Below are positions 1-8,446 of a DNA stretch of 64,000 nucleotides, one piece after another (the stretch's first letter is position 1; every line of letters starts with the position of its first letter). The DNA lies in contig CAMWXB010000013.1 of assembly GCA_947178125.1 (NCBI GenBank), forward strand, positions 1 to 64,000, read 5' to 3'. This stretch comes from an uncultured Lachnospiraceae bacterium (GTDB lineage: Bacteria > Bacillota > Clostridia > Lachnospirales > Lachnospiraceae). The position numbers and the translations under genes are program-made. A model generated the notes under the pieces. The model had not been told where the DNA came from. It did not search any database and saw only the letters and a list, made by a program, of their open reading frames with translations.

Positions 1-63
1 AAGGGCCTTCGCAGGAACCATGTATGCCCTGTCAGGCCGGAGGCCGTGCCGCAATTGTATCAG

Positions 64-2175
64 TTATCCAAACGCCTCATTCAGCATCTCCGTTCCCGCG
101 AGCACAAATCTGCCTTCTATAATGACCGGTATCACTTCGTTCTCTTTCGTGACCACAGTCAGTTCTCCCAGTTCATCATAAGGAATCGTGATGTCCGTAT
201 GACAGTTGAAATAAGCTTTCTCCATATCTTCGCCGCGCAGCGCCGACACCTCATTTTCCTTTGCCACAATTTCTTTGCCATCAGGATTATAACTCTTTAT
301 TTCCTCTTCATGGGAATAACAGGTATCGCCTACCGCAAAATGCGGTCCGGTCTTTTCCGCAATCAGAATGGGCATCTTATCTTCGATACCGAATTTTCTC
401 GCAGCAACATAGGCCGTCGTATTCGTTCCGATCGCGAACTCACCGATTGGCAGCGTGTCATGATGGAACAATACATTCTCTTTGATATACCGTTTATTCT
501 CCTGTTCCGATGCAAAATTGCCGCAGTCATATTCCGTGATCATGCCATCCTGAAAACGAATGGAAATATCGCGATATTCCAATCCGTTCAGGAAGACGCG
601 TGTAACATGGAGAAGCCCCTCCGTTCCGGCAAGCTGTGGCGATGTGAACACCTCTCCTACCGGAATATTCACGTCTGCGACACAGTTTTCAAAATTTGTC
701 TCTTTCTCCGGTATCTGCAGCTCATGCAGTTTGATCTTCAGGTTCGTCCGGTTCTTTCCCATGCCTTTTATCAGCACATAGTCCCCTTTATCCAGCGTAT
801 CGATGAGCGTCTGCTGAATCCCCTGATATAATTGATAATCGAGTGTATTGATGCGGATGATCTCATCAAAGATTTCATCGTATCTGTCGCCGATTTCCGG
901 CACCGGAAAAGCAATGATCGTAAAACTTCTCTCTTCGCCTTTGATATAACGGTTCTGTAACGCACCGGCTTTAGAAGTATATTCCACCGAAAGTTTCTGC
1001 TGTTTATCGCTCAGTTTACAGGCCGCGTCCTTATTCTGCGGCACAAAAGGCTGTTCACCGAATATCTCCAGTACTGCCGGGCCGCCAAATACGGCTGCTT
1101 CCGTCTTGAACTGTTCAAATGCCGACTGCATACACTCCAGCTTCCGTTCCGTAAGCTGTTTATCCAGAAACAGGGCACTGTCCTCCCGGTGGTCATAATC
1201 GAACTGCTTATTCGGATTGGCGCCAAAGTACCCGTTTTTATGCACACTGCGCCCCTGAAAAATATTGGTGCCGGAACGATAGATTGTCGGCCTTAACCCC
1301 ATCTTCTCAAAGTTCAAAACCGCCTCCCGGATCATCCGCTCAAAACCGAGGCAGTACCGTATATTGACCGTTTTCTTGATTGAAATATCTTTATTGCACA
1401 CTTCAAAACCGATCCGATAACCTTCCGTGTAAGTATCCGCCATCAGCTTTATTGTCTCCTCGGGCAGCGCAGCCAGATGTTTTGCTGTCCTGATTTCATT
1501 TTCCGACACATATTCGCCATAATAATAAAGATAGCGGATATCCGACAACTCACTTTCCATGACGATACGCGCTGCACAATCCCGCTGTGGACAGACAAGC
1601 CCCTCCACTTTATCATAAGCCGCCGGTTCGGAATAGTCGCTGACATACCAATAGACGGTTTTTCGTACTTCCTCTGTAAAGGACTGCGCCGGGCCGGCGT
1701 CGTCTGCTTCCACAAACTCTCCTTCCTGCTCTCCGCAGAGAAAAATCTGATAAATCTCCAAAAAAAGCTCCATGCGGATGACCATGCCGTACAGACTCTG
1801 CTCATAAGCCGCCGCTATCATCCCGCGCAGTTCCGCATAGACAAACGAAAGCAGCTGTCCCATCGTCTTTCCGAAGCATTCCGCCGCATAAGCAGGGTTG
1901 GCATAACTCCGGTCATAGTTTTCAGGCAGAATATCCGCATAAAGCGCACGATTATGCCTTTCCAGTTCTTCTAAAGAAGCCCTCCGCAGGGCGCCGCTTC
2001 CTACAAAGTCCCATGTTTCTTTCATCAGCAGAACAAACTCCGCCATTTTTCTGAAATAGTCCCGATACGCGCCGCATCCGGCCTCGGACGGTATCTGCAC
2101 GATCCGCTCATAGACAAGCGCAAACCGCTCCGCTTCCAGTTCTTCTTTTTCTTCTATCGTCATACTTTCCTGCAT
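64..2175 (-). CDS. M29-type aminopeptidase with long N-terminal extension
   Basis: A metallo-aminopeptidase of the M29 (thermophilic AmpS/AmpT) type, expected to remove N-terminal residues from peptides in the cytoplasm. The C-terminal half carries the family's metal ligands: Glu in GEVFTSP (about residue 508), Glu and His in AEKTGPHFAVGD (about 607 and 612), and His and Asp in NCHTDI (about 659 and 661). The family is usually near 400 residues, but this protein is 703, so roughly 300 N-terminal residues are an extension I do not recognise. An in-frame TTG lies at 2196, but the sequence there is itself the ribosome site GAAAGGAG, which serves the ATG at 2175 with an 11-nt gap. No signal peptide is seen. 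It reads away from the pyr operon and is probably a separate unit. The family call is firm; the substrate is unknown. Confidence 0.85.
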   Translation of the reverse strand: MQESMTIEEKEELEAERFALVYERIVQIPSEAGCGAYRDYFRKMAEFVLLMKETWDFVGSGALRRASLEELERHNRALYADILPENYDRSYANPAYAAECFGKTMGQLLSFVYAELRGMIAAAYEQSLYGMVIRMELFLEIYQIFLCGEQEGEFVEADDAGPAQSFTEEVRKTVYWYVSDYSEPAAYDKVEGLVCPQRDCAARIVMESELSDIRYLYYYGEYVSENEIRTAKHLAALPEETIKLMADTYTEGYRIGFEVCNKDISIKKTVNIRYCLGFERMIREAVLNFEKMGLRPTIYRSGTNIFQGRSVHKNGYFGANPNKQFDYDHREDSALFLDKQLTERKLECMQSAFEQFKTEAAVFGGPAVLEIFGEQPFVPQNKDAACKLSDKQQKLSVEYTSKAGALQNRYIKGEERSFTIIAFPVPEIGDRYDEIFDEIIRINTLDYQLYQGIQQTLIDTLDKGDYVLIKGMGKNRTNLKIKLHELQIPEKETNFENCVADVNIPVGEVFTSPQLAGTEGLLHVTRVFLNGLEYRDISIRFQDGMITEYDCGNFASEQENKRYIKENVLFHHDTLPIGEFAIGTNTTAYVAARKFGIEDKMPILIAEKTGPHFAVGDTCYSHEEEIKSYNPDGKEIVAKENEVSALRGEDMEKAYFNCHTDITIPYDELGELTVVTKENEVIPVIIEGRFVLAGTEMLNEAFG

Positions 2176-2275
2176 TCCAGTCAATTCTCCTTTCAAATTA
2201 TATCGTGAAGACTCATAAATTCACGTTCACGCACTCCCCGCCCGATTTTAACTAACATCCGTTCTTCTCCTGCAT

Positions 2276-2299
2276 GACGCCGGACGTTCGGCCGGTGTC
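2276..2299. repeat. Hairpin downstream of the pyr operon
   Basis: GACGCCGG and CCGGTGTC pair across an 8-nt loop with one G-T wobble, 2 nt beyond the stop codon of the preceding minus-strand gene. No T-tract follows, so a classical intrinsic terminator is not supported. A 3'-end stabilising or weak terminator role is inference. Confidence 0.4.
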
Positions 2300-2301
2300 C
2301 G

Positions 2302-2625
2302 TTATACCGCATAGGCCCCCGCATACAACACCGCGCTCACGCCGCCGAGCGCGAGCACATTTAACAGAATGCCAAGATAGGAAAAAAAGTAATATTTATC
2401 CCGCTCCGTTCTGGAGACTGCACCGAGCGCCGTACCGATCAACGCAAAGAGCATCGCGAGAAAAACCGCCGCACCGTACTGTTCCGGCACATCCCCGGCG
2501 CTCAAATAACTCATGGCCACCGCATAGACAAGCGTCACAAGAGAAATGACCCCCAGTATCGTCGCCATAATGCCCTTCTGCGTATGGCTCTTATTGGTAA
2601 AAATAAAACTATTCTTATGTCCCAT
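2302..2625 (-). CDS. Small three-helix membrane protein (DUF6142-like)
   Basis: A 107-residue membrane protein with about three hydrophobic segments: one after the charged N-terminus (HTQKGIMATILGVISLV), one around AAVFLAMLFALIGTALGAV, and one around YLGILLNVLALGGV. The polar linker SRTERDKYYF lies between the last two. It resembles the uncharacterised clostridial DUF6142 group, recalled from memory and not searched. The ATG at 2625 sits 13 nt after GGAAAGG; the ATG at 2637 is only 1 nt after that motif and so is a poor start. It is the last gene of the Nudix-pyrF-pyrE group and follows a 50-codon membrane peptide gene. Function is unknown. Confidence 0.65.
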   Translation of the reverse strand: MGHKNSFIFTNKSHTQKGIMATILGVISLVTLVYAVAMSYLSAGDVPEQYGAAVFLAMLFALIGTALGAVSRTERDKYYFFSYLGILLNVLALGGVSAVLYAGAYAV

Positions 2626-2716
2626 CGTTATAACCATGCCTTTCCAAATTCATGTCCCCAAATCTGCAAATGGGCATCCCTCCCGGAATACCCATTCATT
2701 TTTTCAGAATAATATT

Positions 2717-2869
2717 TTAAAATAAAATTTTACTCCTGCCGGCCAAAAGCTTTGCGCCGCCGATGATTAGAAGGATACCGCTTGTGACTCCCACAACCAG
2801 GCTGACTACTCCGACTGCGATATTCATCGCTCCGGCGCCTCCCATTGTCTTATATGTTTTTTCTTCCAT
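2717..2869 (-). CDS. 50-residue glycine-rich membrane peptide
   Basis: A short gene found by reading the minus strand between pyrE and the DUF6142-like gene. It begins MEEKTYKTMGGAGAMNIAVG, continues through a hydrophobic glycine-spaced helix (residues about 15 to 38), and ends with a basic tail GGAKLLAGRSKILF before TAA. AAAAAGGA lies 11 nt before the ATG. The polar N-terminus, single membrane helix and basic C-terminal tail look like a genuine single-pass protein. The 31-nt gap to pyrE suggests cotranscription. Its hydrophobic composition resembles its membrane-protein neighbour, so the two may work together. Function is unknown. Confidence 0.6.
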   Translation of the reverse strand: MEEKTYKTMGGAGAMNIAVGVVSLVVGVTSGILLIIGGAKLLAGRSKILF

Positions 2870-2900
2870 CTCTGCACCATTCCTTTTTATTCAGATAAAT

Positions 2901-3578
2901 TTATTTTGCTCCGTACTGCTCATAATATTCGTCAATGGACGCTTTCAGTGCATCATCGATATAGATGCTGCCCTGATATGGCTTATTATACAGACATTCC
3001 ACAACATCTTCCATCGTAACGATGGCATTCGTTTCAAATCCGTATTTTTCTTTGATTTCTTCCAATGCGCCCTTTGTACTTTCCAGCCCCCGTTCCATCC
3101 GGTTAAGGGATACGATGAGCCCTTTGATTTCCACATCCGCCTGCGCCTTGATGATCGGGAAGGTCTCTTCAATGGATTTCCCGGAAGTGGTAACATCCTC
3201 GATGATAACGACCCTGTCCCCATCCTTTAAACTGCTCCCAAGAAGAATGCCCGTATCACCGTGATCCTTGACCTCTTTCCGATTGGAACAGTATCTTACT
3301 TCCCTGCCATATAATTCGCTGATTGCCATCGTCGTCGCAACAGAAAGAGGAATCCCTTTATAGGCCGGCCCGAACAACACATCGAAATCCAGACCGTAAT
3401 GGTCATGAATCGCCTTTGCATAATACTCACCCAATCTGCGCAGCTGTGTTCCTGTCACATATGCGCCTGCATTCATGAAAAAAGGAGATTTTCTGCCGCT
3501 CTTTAAGGTAAAATCGCCAAATTTGAGAACCTGGCTGTCCACCATAAATTCAATAAATTCCTGTTTATATTGTTCCAT
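2901..3578 (-). CDS. pyrE: Orotate phosphoribosyltransferase
   Basis: Converts orotate and PRPP to orotidine 5'-monophosphate in de novo pyrimidine synthesis, in the cytoplasm. The PRPP-binding loop is clear as VVIIEDVTTSGKS in the second half, and the N-terminal segment TLKSGRKSPFFMNAG is typical of PyrE. The 225-residue length from MEQYKQEF is normal. A longer frame reaches 3662 but would overlap the end of pyrF; the start near 3578 (or the ATG at 3587) follows AAAGGATGGG and leaves a 58-nt gap. It lies directly after pyrF, so the last two pyrimidine steps are encoded together. The pyrK and pyrD genes often found between them are absent here. Confidence 0.96.
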   Translation of the reverse strand: MEQYKQEFIEFMVDSQVLKFGDFTLKSGRKSPFFMNAGAYVTGTQLRRLGEYYAKAIHDHYGLDFDVLFGPAYKGIPLSVATTMAISELYGREVRYCSNRKEVKDHGDTGILLGSSLKDGDRVVIIEDVTTSGKSIEETFPIIKAQADVEIKGLIVSLNRMERGLESTKGALEEIKEKYGFETNAIVTMEDVVECLYNKPYQGSIYIDDALKASIDEYYEQYGAK

Positions 3579-3636
3579 TCCGATCATCCCATCCTTTCCC
3601 GCTGTCGATTCGCAAATACTTCTGAATATTTCTCCG

Positions 3637-4617
3637 TTACCGCTTCGCCAGCGCCCCCGCAATATCCTCCTTCATGGCGAGTACCGCTGCTCTGGAAGCC
3701 TCAGCGAAATGTTCCGCACCGTACTTCGCATACTCTTCCTGCTTGTATGCGGCAATAATGCCTCTGGAAGAGTTAACGATTGCACCAAGTCCGTCCTCAT
3801 TAAAGAAATGTGCCAGATCCGCACCTTTTCCGCCCTGTGCGCCATAACCCGGCACGAGGATAAATGCCTTCGGCATCAGTTTGCGTAATGTCTTCCCCTG
3901 TTCCGGGTAAGTCGCTCCGACAACGGCTCCGACATTGCTGTAGGAACTTCCCATACAGTCTGCGCCCCATTCCGCAACCATCTCCCCGACGATTTCATAA
4001 AGCGGTCTGTCGGCGGTCGTAATACCGCCTGCACCCTCTCTGCCGGCGCCGGCCGTGATTCCCGCCCGCACAATGCGGTCCTGGAATTCCCCGCTGCTCG
4101 GATTGGAAGTTTTTACAAGGACAAAAATGCCCTTCTTTTCTTCCTGGCATACTTTGATAAAAGGCTTGACGCCATCGGAGCCAAGATACGGATTGACCGT
4201 GATAAAATCTTCATCAAAACCGCTGCAAAGCTTACTTCCCACCTGTACTCTGCCAAGATGCCCTACCGCATAGGCCTCGGAAGTGGAGCCGATATCGCCG
4301 CGCTTCACATCGCCGATTACGATAAGTCCCTTTTCTTTACAGTATTCTACCGTTCTCTGAAAAACGAGCAGACCTTCAATGCCGAACTGCTCATACATTG
4401 CGATCTGGGGCTTTACCGCCGGAATCAGGTCATATACATGATCGATGATTTCTTTATTGAATGCCCAGACCGCCTCCGCAGCCCCTTTCAGCGTCTCTCC
4501 ATGTTCTTCAAATGCCCGTTTCTGCAAATGTTCCGGTATATACTTCAACATCGGATCCAATCCCACTACGATTGGCGCACCTGTCCGTTCAATGTTCCGA
4601 ATCAGTTTATCTATCAT
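3637..4617 (-). CDS. pyrF: Orotidine 5'-phosphate decarboxylase
   Basis: Decarboxylates OMP to UMP, the last step of de novo pyrimidine synthesis. The catalytic Asp-Lys-Asp set is visible in VIGDVKRGDIGSTSEAY, and the size (326 residues) and that motif place it in the longer type-2 PyrF subfamily. LVPGYGAQGGKG near the C-terminus is the phosphate-binding loop. The ATG at 4617 follows GATGGGAG with a short spacer and is preferred to the ATG at 4629, which lies inside that ribosome site. A 7-bp hairpin sits just upstream of the ribosome site. The gene is in an operon with a Nudix-like gene upstream and pyrE downstream. Confidence 0.96.
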   Translation of the reverse strand: MIDKLIRNIERTGAPIVVGLDPMLKYIPEHLQKRAFEEHGETLKGAAEAVWAFNKEIIDHVYDLIPAVKPQIAMYEQFGIEGLLVFQRTVEYCKEKGLIVIGDVKRGDIGSTSEAYAVGHLGRVQVGSKLCSGFDEDFITVNPYLGSDGVKPFIKVCQEEKKGIFVLVKTSNPSSGEFQDRIVRAGITAGAGREGAGGITTADRPLYEIVGEMVAEWGADCMGSSYSNVGAVVGATYPEQGKTLRKLMPKAFILVPGYGAQGGKGADLAHFFNEDGLGAIVNSSRGIIAAYKQEEYAKYGAEHFAEASRAAVLAMKEDIAGALAKR

Positions 4618-4631
4618 TTTTACTCCCATCT

Positions 4632-4647
4632 GTCTGCTTCAGCAGAC
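4632..4647. promoter_or_regulatory. Hairpin in the pyrF leader
   Basis: GTCTGCT and AGCAGAC form a perfect 7-bp stem with a 2-nt loop, ending about 3 nt before the pyrF ribosome binding site. It could modulate pyrF translation, but such a tight loop may also be a chance palindrome. No PyrR-type attenuator was recognised. Confidence 0.35.
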
Positions 4648-4672
4648 GCCCAAATTCAATCGTTGTTCAAAA

Positions 4673-5077
4673 TTAAAGCGTCTTGTCCTTTAAATCGCGC
4701 AGCACGAACTGATTTTCAATATAATCCTCGAACTGTTCTCTTTTTACCCATTCGTACTCGCCGTACTCCTCAGGCAGAATGATATGCTTCTCTTCTTCTT
4801 CCGGAACGGAACAGATATAAGCGATGCCGACACAATGCGTATCGCCGAGCATGCTGGACCATGTATATTCTATTTTCTCGATTTTACCGTCAATGGATAA
4901 AAGTTCCTGAATCGCCCGGAGAACAGCCTCGTCCGGTGCCTCCCCGTGATTGACTTCCGTGTCGATGAATTCCCATATGTAAGGTTCCGGAATGTGGTCA
5001 TCCACCCATCTTTTTACCAACAGATATCTGTCATCCTTCTTAATGATTCCTTTCACGCGTAAAAAAGTTTTTCCCAT
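4673..5077 (-). CDS. Nudix-fold protein with degenerate Nudix box
   Basis: A 134-residue protein with the layout of a small Nudix hydrolase: an early strand VKGIIKKDDRYLLVKR, the region EVNHGEAPDEAVLRAIQELL where the Nudix box belongs, and a C-terminal YEWVKREQFEDYI helix. The box normally reads G-x5-E-x7-RE-U-x-EE-x-G-U. Here the first Gly is Thr, RE is RA, EE is EL and the last Gly is Ser, so only part of the metal-binding glutamates remain. Pyrophosphohydrolase activity is therefore doubtful. A good promoter lies upstream at 5168-5197 and pyrF follows 55 nt later, so this is probably the first gene of the pyr operon. Confidence 0.75.
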   Translation of the reverse strand: MGKTFLRVKGIIKKDDRYLLVKRWVDDHIPEPYIWEFIDTEVNHGEAPDEAVLRAIQELLSIDGKIEKIEYTWSSMLGDTHCVGIAYICSVPEEEEKHIILPEEYGEYEWVKREQFEDYIENQFVLRDLKDKTL

Positions 5078-5167
5078 AATCTACTCCCAGCCTTTCTCCG
5101 CACCTCGTCCGGATGCGAATACCACTTTTACAAAATAATCATCTTATTACTTCAAATCCTACTAGAT

Positions 5168-5197
5168 ATAGTACCATTGCCATCTACCGCTTGTCAA
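5168..5197 (-). promoter_or_regulatory. Promoter of the Nudix-pyrF-pyrE operon
   Basis: On the minus strand TTGACA (5192-5197) and TACTAT (5168-5173) are separated by 18 nt. It lies in the gap between the TPR lipoprotein stop codon and the Nudix start, about 90 nt upstream of the latter. Confidence 0.65.
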
Positions 5198-5206
5198 CAA
5201 ACATCC

Positions 5207-6262
5207 TTATCTGGTCTTCAGGAACTGATACTCCCTCTGCGCGGCGGCATCATCAGGATAAGATTTCAGGTAATCGCTCATCAGAGCCGCCGCCGTCTTG
5301 TAGTCTTTCATATATTCATATGCAACGATTTCATTGAACTTCAATATCTGCATCATATCATTGCCTTCGATATTCATCGCGGACTGAAAAGCCATCAGCG
5401 CCAGTTCATATTCACCCATCTGCATCCGGCACAGACCAAGCTGGTTATAGATTTCCGGCTGGCTCTGGTCATTTAGCGTATAATCGTTATAAATACTGGA
5501 AGCATAATTATAATCGCCCAATGCTTCATAAGTTCTTCCAAGATACAGAGATGCCTCGTAATTGGCAGAAATCTTCACTTTGGAAAGATAGTTTTTGGCA
5601 TTTTCGTAGTCTTCCAGATAATAATAAATACGCCCCATGTCATAATCGGAAATCGTCTTTTCATTATCAGCAATGACCTGTGCAAAATATTCCCTGCCGA
5701 CATCTTTATAACCGTTATCGACCAATGCAATGTAGATTTGAATCAGCCTGTCGTAGTTCTGTGCATCCATGGAAACTGCCTGGTCAAAATCCAGTTTGGC
5801 ACCTTCAAAATTCCCGGTATACAGCTTCACACAGCCCCTCAGATAATAAGCTTCCACTTCCTTCGGACGCAGAGACAGGATGGCATCGTATGCACTGATT
5901 GCAGCCTCCGCCTGACCGTTTCTGAAATATGCCGTAGCCAGATAGTAATTCATATCATAATCCATATCTTCCGGGATTCCGTCGCTCAGCTGCAACGCCC
6001 TTTCCAAATAAGAGATGGCATCTTCGTATTGCGACAATCCCATATAAGCAAGGCCCATTCCACGGCAGAGCAGCCTCTCGTCTTCATTTGCCGCCAGCGC
6101 GGCATCAAAATACTGGAGCGCAGCATCATACTCCAAACGCTGGACCGCAGCCATACCTTCGCTGACATTATCTGTTTTCTCTTTCGCGCCGCATCCTGCA
6201 CACAAGAGCAGCATGACGGCAGCAACCGTCATTAATCCTTTTTTCTTCATTCCTGTAACCAT
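5207..6262 (-). CDS. Tetratricopeptide-repeat lipoprotein
   Basis: A surface lipoprotein with a basic N-terminus (MKKKG), a hydrophobic stretch and a lipid-attachment cysteine in LLCAGCGAK. The rest is helical TPR repeats, for example YDAALQYFDAALAANEDERL, YEDAISYLERALQLSD and FEGAKLDFDQAVSMDAQNYD, continuing to near the C-terminus (about eight to nine repeats). TPR arrays are protein-protein scaffolds, and no enzymatic domain is seen. The start is uncertain between the ATGs at 6262 and 6250, neither with a strong ribosome site. The gene is 68 nt or more beyond the YdcF gene and could be the end of the long unit that begins near the Hpt gene. Confidence 0.8.
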   Translation of the reverse strand: MVTGMKKKGLMTVAAVMLLLCAGCGAKEKTDNVSEGMAAVQRLEYDAALQYFDAALAANEDERLLCRGMGLAYMGLSQYEDAISYLERALQLSDGIPEDMDYDMNYYLATAYFRNGQAEAAISAYDAILSLRPKEVEAYYLRGCVKLYTGNFEGAKLDFDQAVSMDAQNYDRLIQIYIALVDNGYKDVGREYFAQVIADNEKTISDYDMGRIYYYLEDYENAKNYLSKVKISANYEASLYLGRTYEALGDYNYASSIYNDYTLNDQSQPEIYNQLGLCRMQMGEYELALMAFQSAMNIEGNDMMQILKFNEIVAYEYMKDYKTAAALMSDYLKSYPDDAAAQREYQFLKTR

Positions 6263-6330
6263 GCTCTTTTCTCTGTCTGCAAATTCATTTTTCAATTTAT
6301 TCTACCATATTCGTTTCTTCCCGCCAACGG

Positions 6331-7077
6331 CTAAATCAAATTTCCACAGACCAGATCCTTCAGAATCCCGAAGAACTCCCTCACCATATTATTCAACTGA
6401 AAATAGATATTGGACGGAGCGGCGATTCCGCAGACATTCCGGATTCCCTGATGTTTTGCCAGGTGAACTCCTCTGAAAACATGAAAATTATTCGTTACGA
6501 TTCCCACACGGTCCTTCTCCATATCCAGAAATACCGAACTGAACGCGATATTCTCCGAAGTATCCGTCGATTTATCCTCCATGATGATCCGTTCTTCCGC
6601 AATCCCTTTTTCCACGAGATAATCATACATTCCCTGCGCTTCGCTGTGCGGCTCGTTCGCTCCCTGTCCGCCGGAAACGATACAGAGCGTATTTTCATTT
6701 TCCACCAGATAATCGTACGCTGTATCCAGTCGGAATTTCAACGCCGCCGAAGGTCCTTTCTCCTTCACCTGGGCGCCGAGCACGATGAGATAGTCGAGAT
6801 TCGGCTCCCCCTTTGCGCGGTAAGAACTGATAATGCAGCCTTCCACGATGATAAATGAGAGCACGCCCAGCACGATCACAATCGTAATGACTCTCTGCAG
6901 GCCATGCGGCAGCTTTGACCACATATGAAAATGCAGAAAGGCGGTAAGTCCCAGAAAAAAGCAGCCTCCCATCCCCCATATCAGATAAAACCTGGTTCCG
7001 GTTTTAATGCTGTAAACTAGAAAGCAGTAGCCAAAGCAGAACAGACTGCATAAAATACTGAAAATTTCTTTCTTCAT
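6331..7077 (-). CDS. YdcF/DUF218 family membrane protein
   Basis: A 248-residue protein with about three N-terminal membrane helices (residues 1 to 85) and a DUF218 domain. The domain shows LDYLIVLGAQVKEKGPSAAL, IVSGGQGANEPHSEAQ, the segment EERIIMEDKSTDTSENI, and VGIVTNNFHVFRG. Relatives include YdcF, SanA and ElyC, linked to envelope integrity and vancomycin sensitivity; their chemistry is unresolved. AGGAAGAAC precedes the ATG. The start lies 7 nt beyond the stop of the hydrolase gene, so the two are probably cotranscribed. Confidence 0.85.
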   Translation of the reverse strand: MKKEIFSILCSLFCFGYCFLVYSIKTGTRFYLIWGMGGCFFLGLTAFLHFHMWSKLPHGLQRVITIVIVLGVLSFIIVEGCIISSYRAKGEPNLDYLIVLGAQVKEKGPSAALKFRLDTAYDYLVENENTLCIVSGGQGANEPHSEAQGMYDYLVEKGIAEERIIMEDKSTDTSENIAFSSVFLDMEKDRVGIVTNNFHVFRGVHLAKHQGIRNVCGIAAPSNIYFQLNNMVREFFGILKDLVCGNLI

Positions 7078-7084
7078 GTTCTTC

Positions 7085-8446
7085 CTAAAAACCTTTCTCC
7101 TTTAAGTCTTTTACGAGATTTACATAAAATTCCCTCACATCAAATCCCATGATATTTTCTCTGTTCAGATCAATCATATCACCATGGGAAATTCCCCTGT
7201 TTCCTTTCGGCCGCAGTATCGCATGGACATCGCCCCATAAGGCGGAATCAATAGAAACCAGACCGTCATTCTCTCCATCGAAATGTTTTACCAGATAATA
7301 AGAGACATTTAACGGAAACCGGCCGCTCTGCGCCTTTGGCATAGCGGTAGCCACGCTCTGATAATAAACAGCTCCGCAATCGGGCAGATTTCCATTCCTT
7401 TCGAGACATGCCTTCGCAGTCAGATCTGTTACAGCGCCCAGAAAATCCGGCGAGACATCGCCTAACCGGCGCAATGTCCCATTATACCGTGCTGCCAGAA
7501 AATTCCGCAGCCCGGCCGGTGCTTTTTCCAGAAGATAGTCTGCAAAAAAGCAGCCTCTGTGCGGTGTGTTGATCGTCGTAAGAGATGCCGCATATTTTGC
7601 TGCGCCGCATTTGGCAATAGCATACCGCGCATCCAGTCCGCCTTTGGAATGAGCGATAATATTGACTTTGCCGCATCCCGTCTCTTCAACAAGCCGTCGG
7701 ATGCGTTCCGCCAGTTCCTGACCACAGGAAGCCACTGAAGCCGCTGACTGTTGATTCCCGTAATAAACGACCGCGCCGTTACGCATCAGTTCTTTCGGGA
7801 TTCTCCCCCAGTAATTCAGGAACCGGAAATCCCGGAAGAACACGCCATGCACCATCAGGAGCGGATATTTCGTATGGCAGCATTCGCTTTCCTTCCGCAC
7901 GGCATTCAGTTCTTCTTTTTCCAGTTCCGTTTCATACTCCTGCACCGCAAGCCGATATAATCTGTAAAAAAGGAACAGATTCACAAGGGGGATCCACCAG
8001 CACAGGCATAGCAGCACGCGATAGCGAATCCCCATCTGTACGGAAGATACCATCAGCCGCAGGCAGCCATTCAATAACAGAATCCCTTCTCCGCACAGCC
8101 AAAGCAGAAGCGACAGAAGATAAAGCAGAATCCTTCCTGCCGTCCAGCCGGATATCGCATGAAAACTCCAGAACTGCCAAAGCAGCCCGAATAAGAAGGT
8201 CAGCCCTGTATACAGCACCAGTGCACATCCTCTGCCAAGCTGCTTTAACCGCTTTGTATCCATGGGACTACTGCCGATATCTCCTGTCGGAGGCATGATA
8301 TTCTCATACATGAAAAAAAGGATGGCGGCAGTCGTCAACAATACCGCCCCTATGCCGCCAGTCTGCGTTACCAACAGGATTCCCGCCATATTCATACTGG
8401 CCGTAAGCATAAAAATCCGGAATACTCTTTTTATTCGCTGTATCAT
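7085..8446 (-). CDS. Membrane-anchored alpha/beta hydrolase (lipase-like)
   Basis: About 150 N-terminal residues form four or so membrane helices, followed by an alpha/beta-hydrolase domain. The oxyanion strand is PLLMVHGVFFRDF, the nucleophile elbow is IIAHSKGGLDARY (AHSKG in place of the usual GHSxG), and later segments GENDGLVS and GISHGDMIDL supply a likely Asp and His. This matches the triacylglycerol lipase/esterase group; a lipid or ester substrate at the membrane is inferred. Its ATG overlaps the preceding lipoprotein stop in ATGA form, implying translational coupling, with GGAG 11 nt upstream. Confidence 0.8.
   Translation of the reverse strand: MIQRIKRVFRIFMLTASMNMAGILLVTQTGGIGAVLLTTAAILFFMYENIMPPTGDIGSSPMDTKRLKQLGRGCALVLYTGLTFLFGLLWQFWSFHAISGWTAGRILLYLLSLLLWLCGEGILLLNGCLRLMVSSVQMGIRYRVLLCLCWWIPLVNLFLFYRLYRLAVQEYETELEKEELNAVRKESECCHTKYPLLMVHGVFFRDFRFLNYWGRIPKELMRNGAVVYYGNQQSAASVASCGQELAERIRRLVEETGCGKVNIIAHSKGGLDARYAIAKCGAAKYAASLTTINTPHRGCFFADYLLEKAPAGLRNFLAARYNGTLRRLGDVSPDFLGAVTDLTAKACLERNGNLPDCGAVYYQSVATAMPKAQSGRFPLNVSYYLVKHFDGENDGLVSIDSALWGDVHAILRPKGNRGISHGDMIDLNRENIMGFDVREFYVNLVKDLKEKGF

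Noticed and set aside
1-63. End of another gene or a terminator at the window's left edge
   Set aside because: No frame gave recognisable protein, and the GC-rich palindromic words lack a T-run.
46-831. A 261-codon plus-strand frame opposite the aminopeptidase
   Set aside because: It is a shadow of the minus-strand gene, which carries full M29 ligands and a ribosome site; the plus frame has no recognisable motif.
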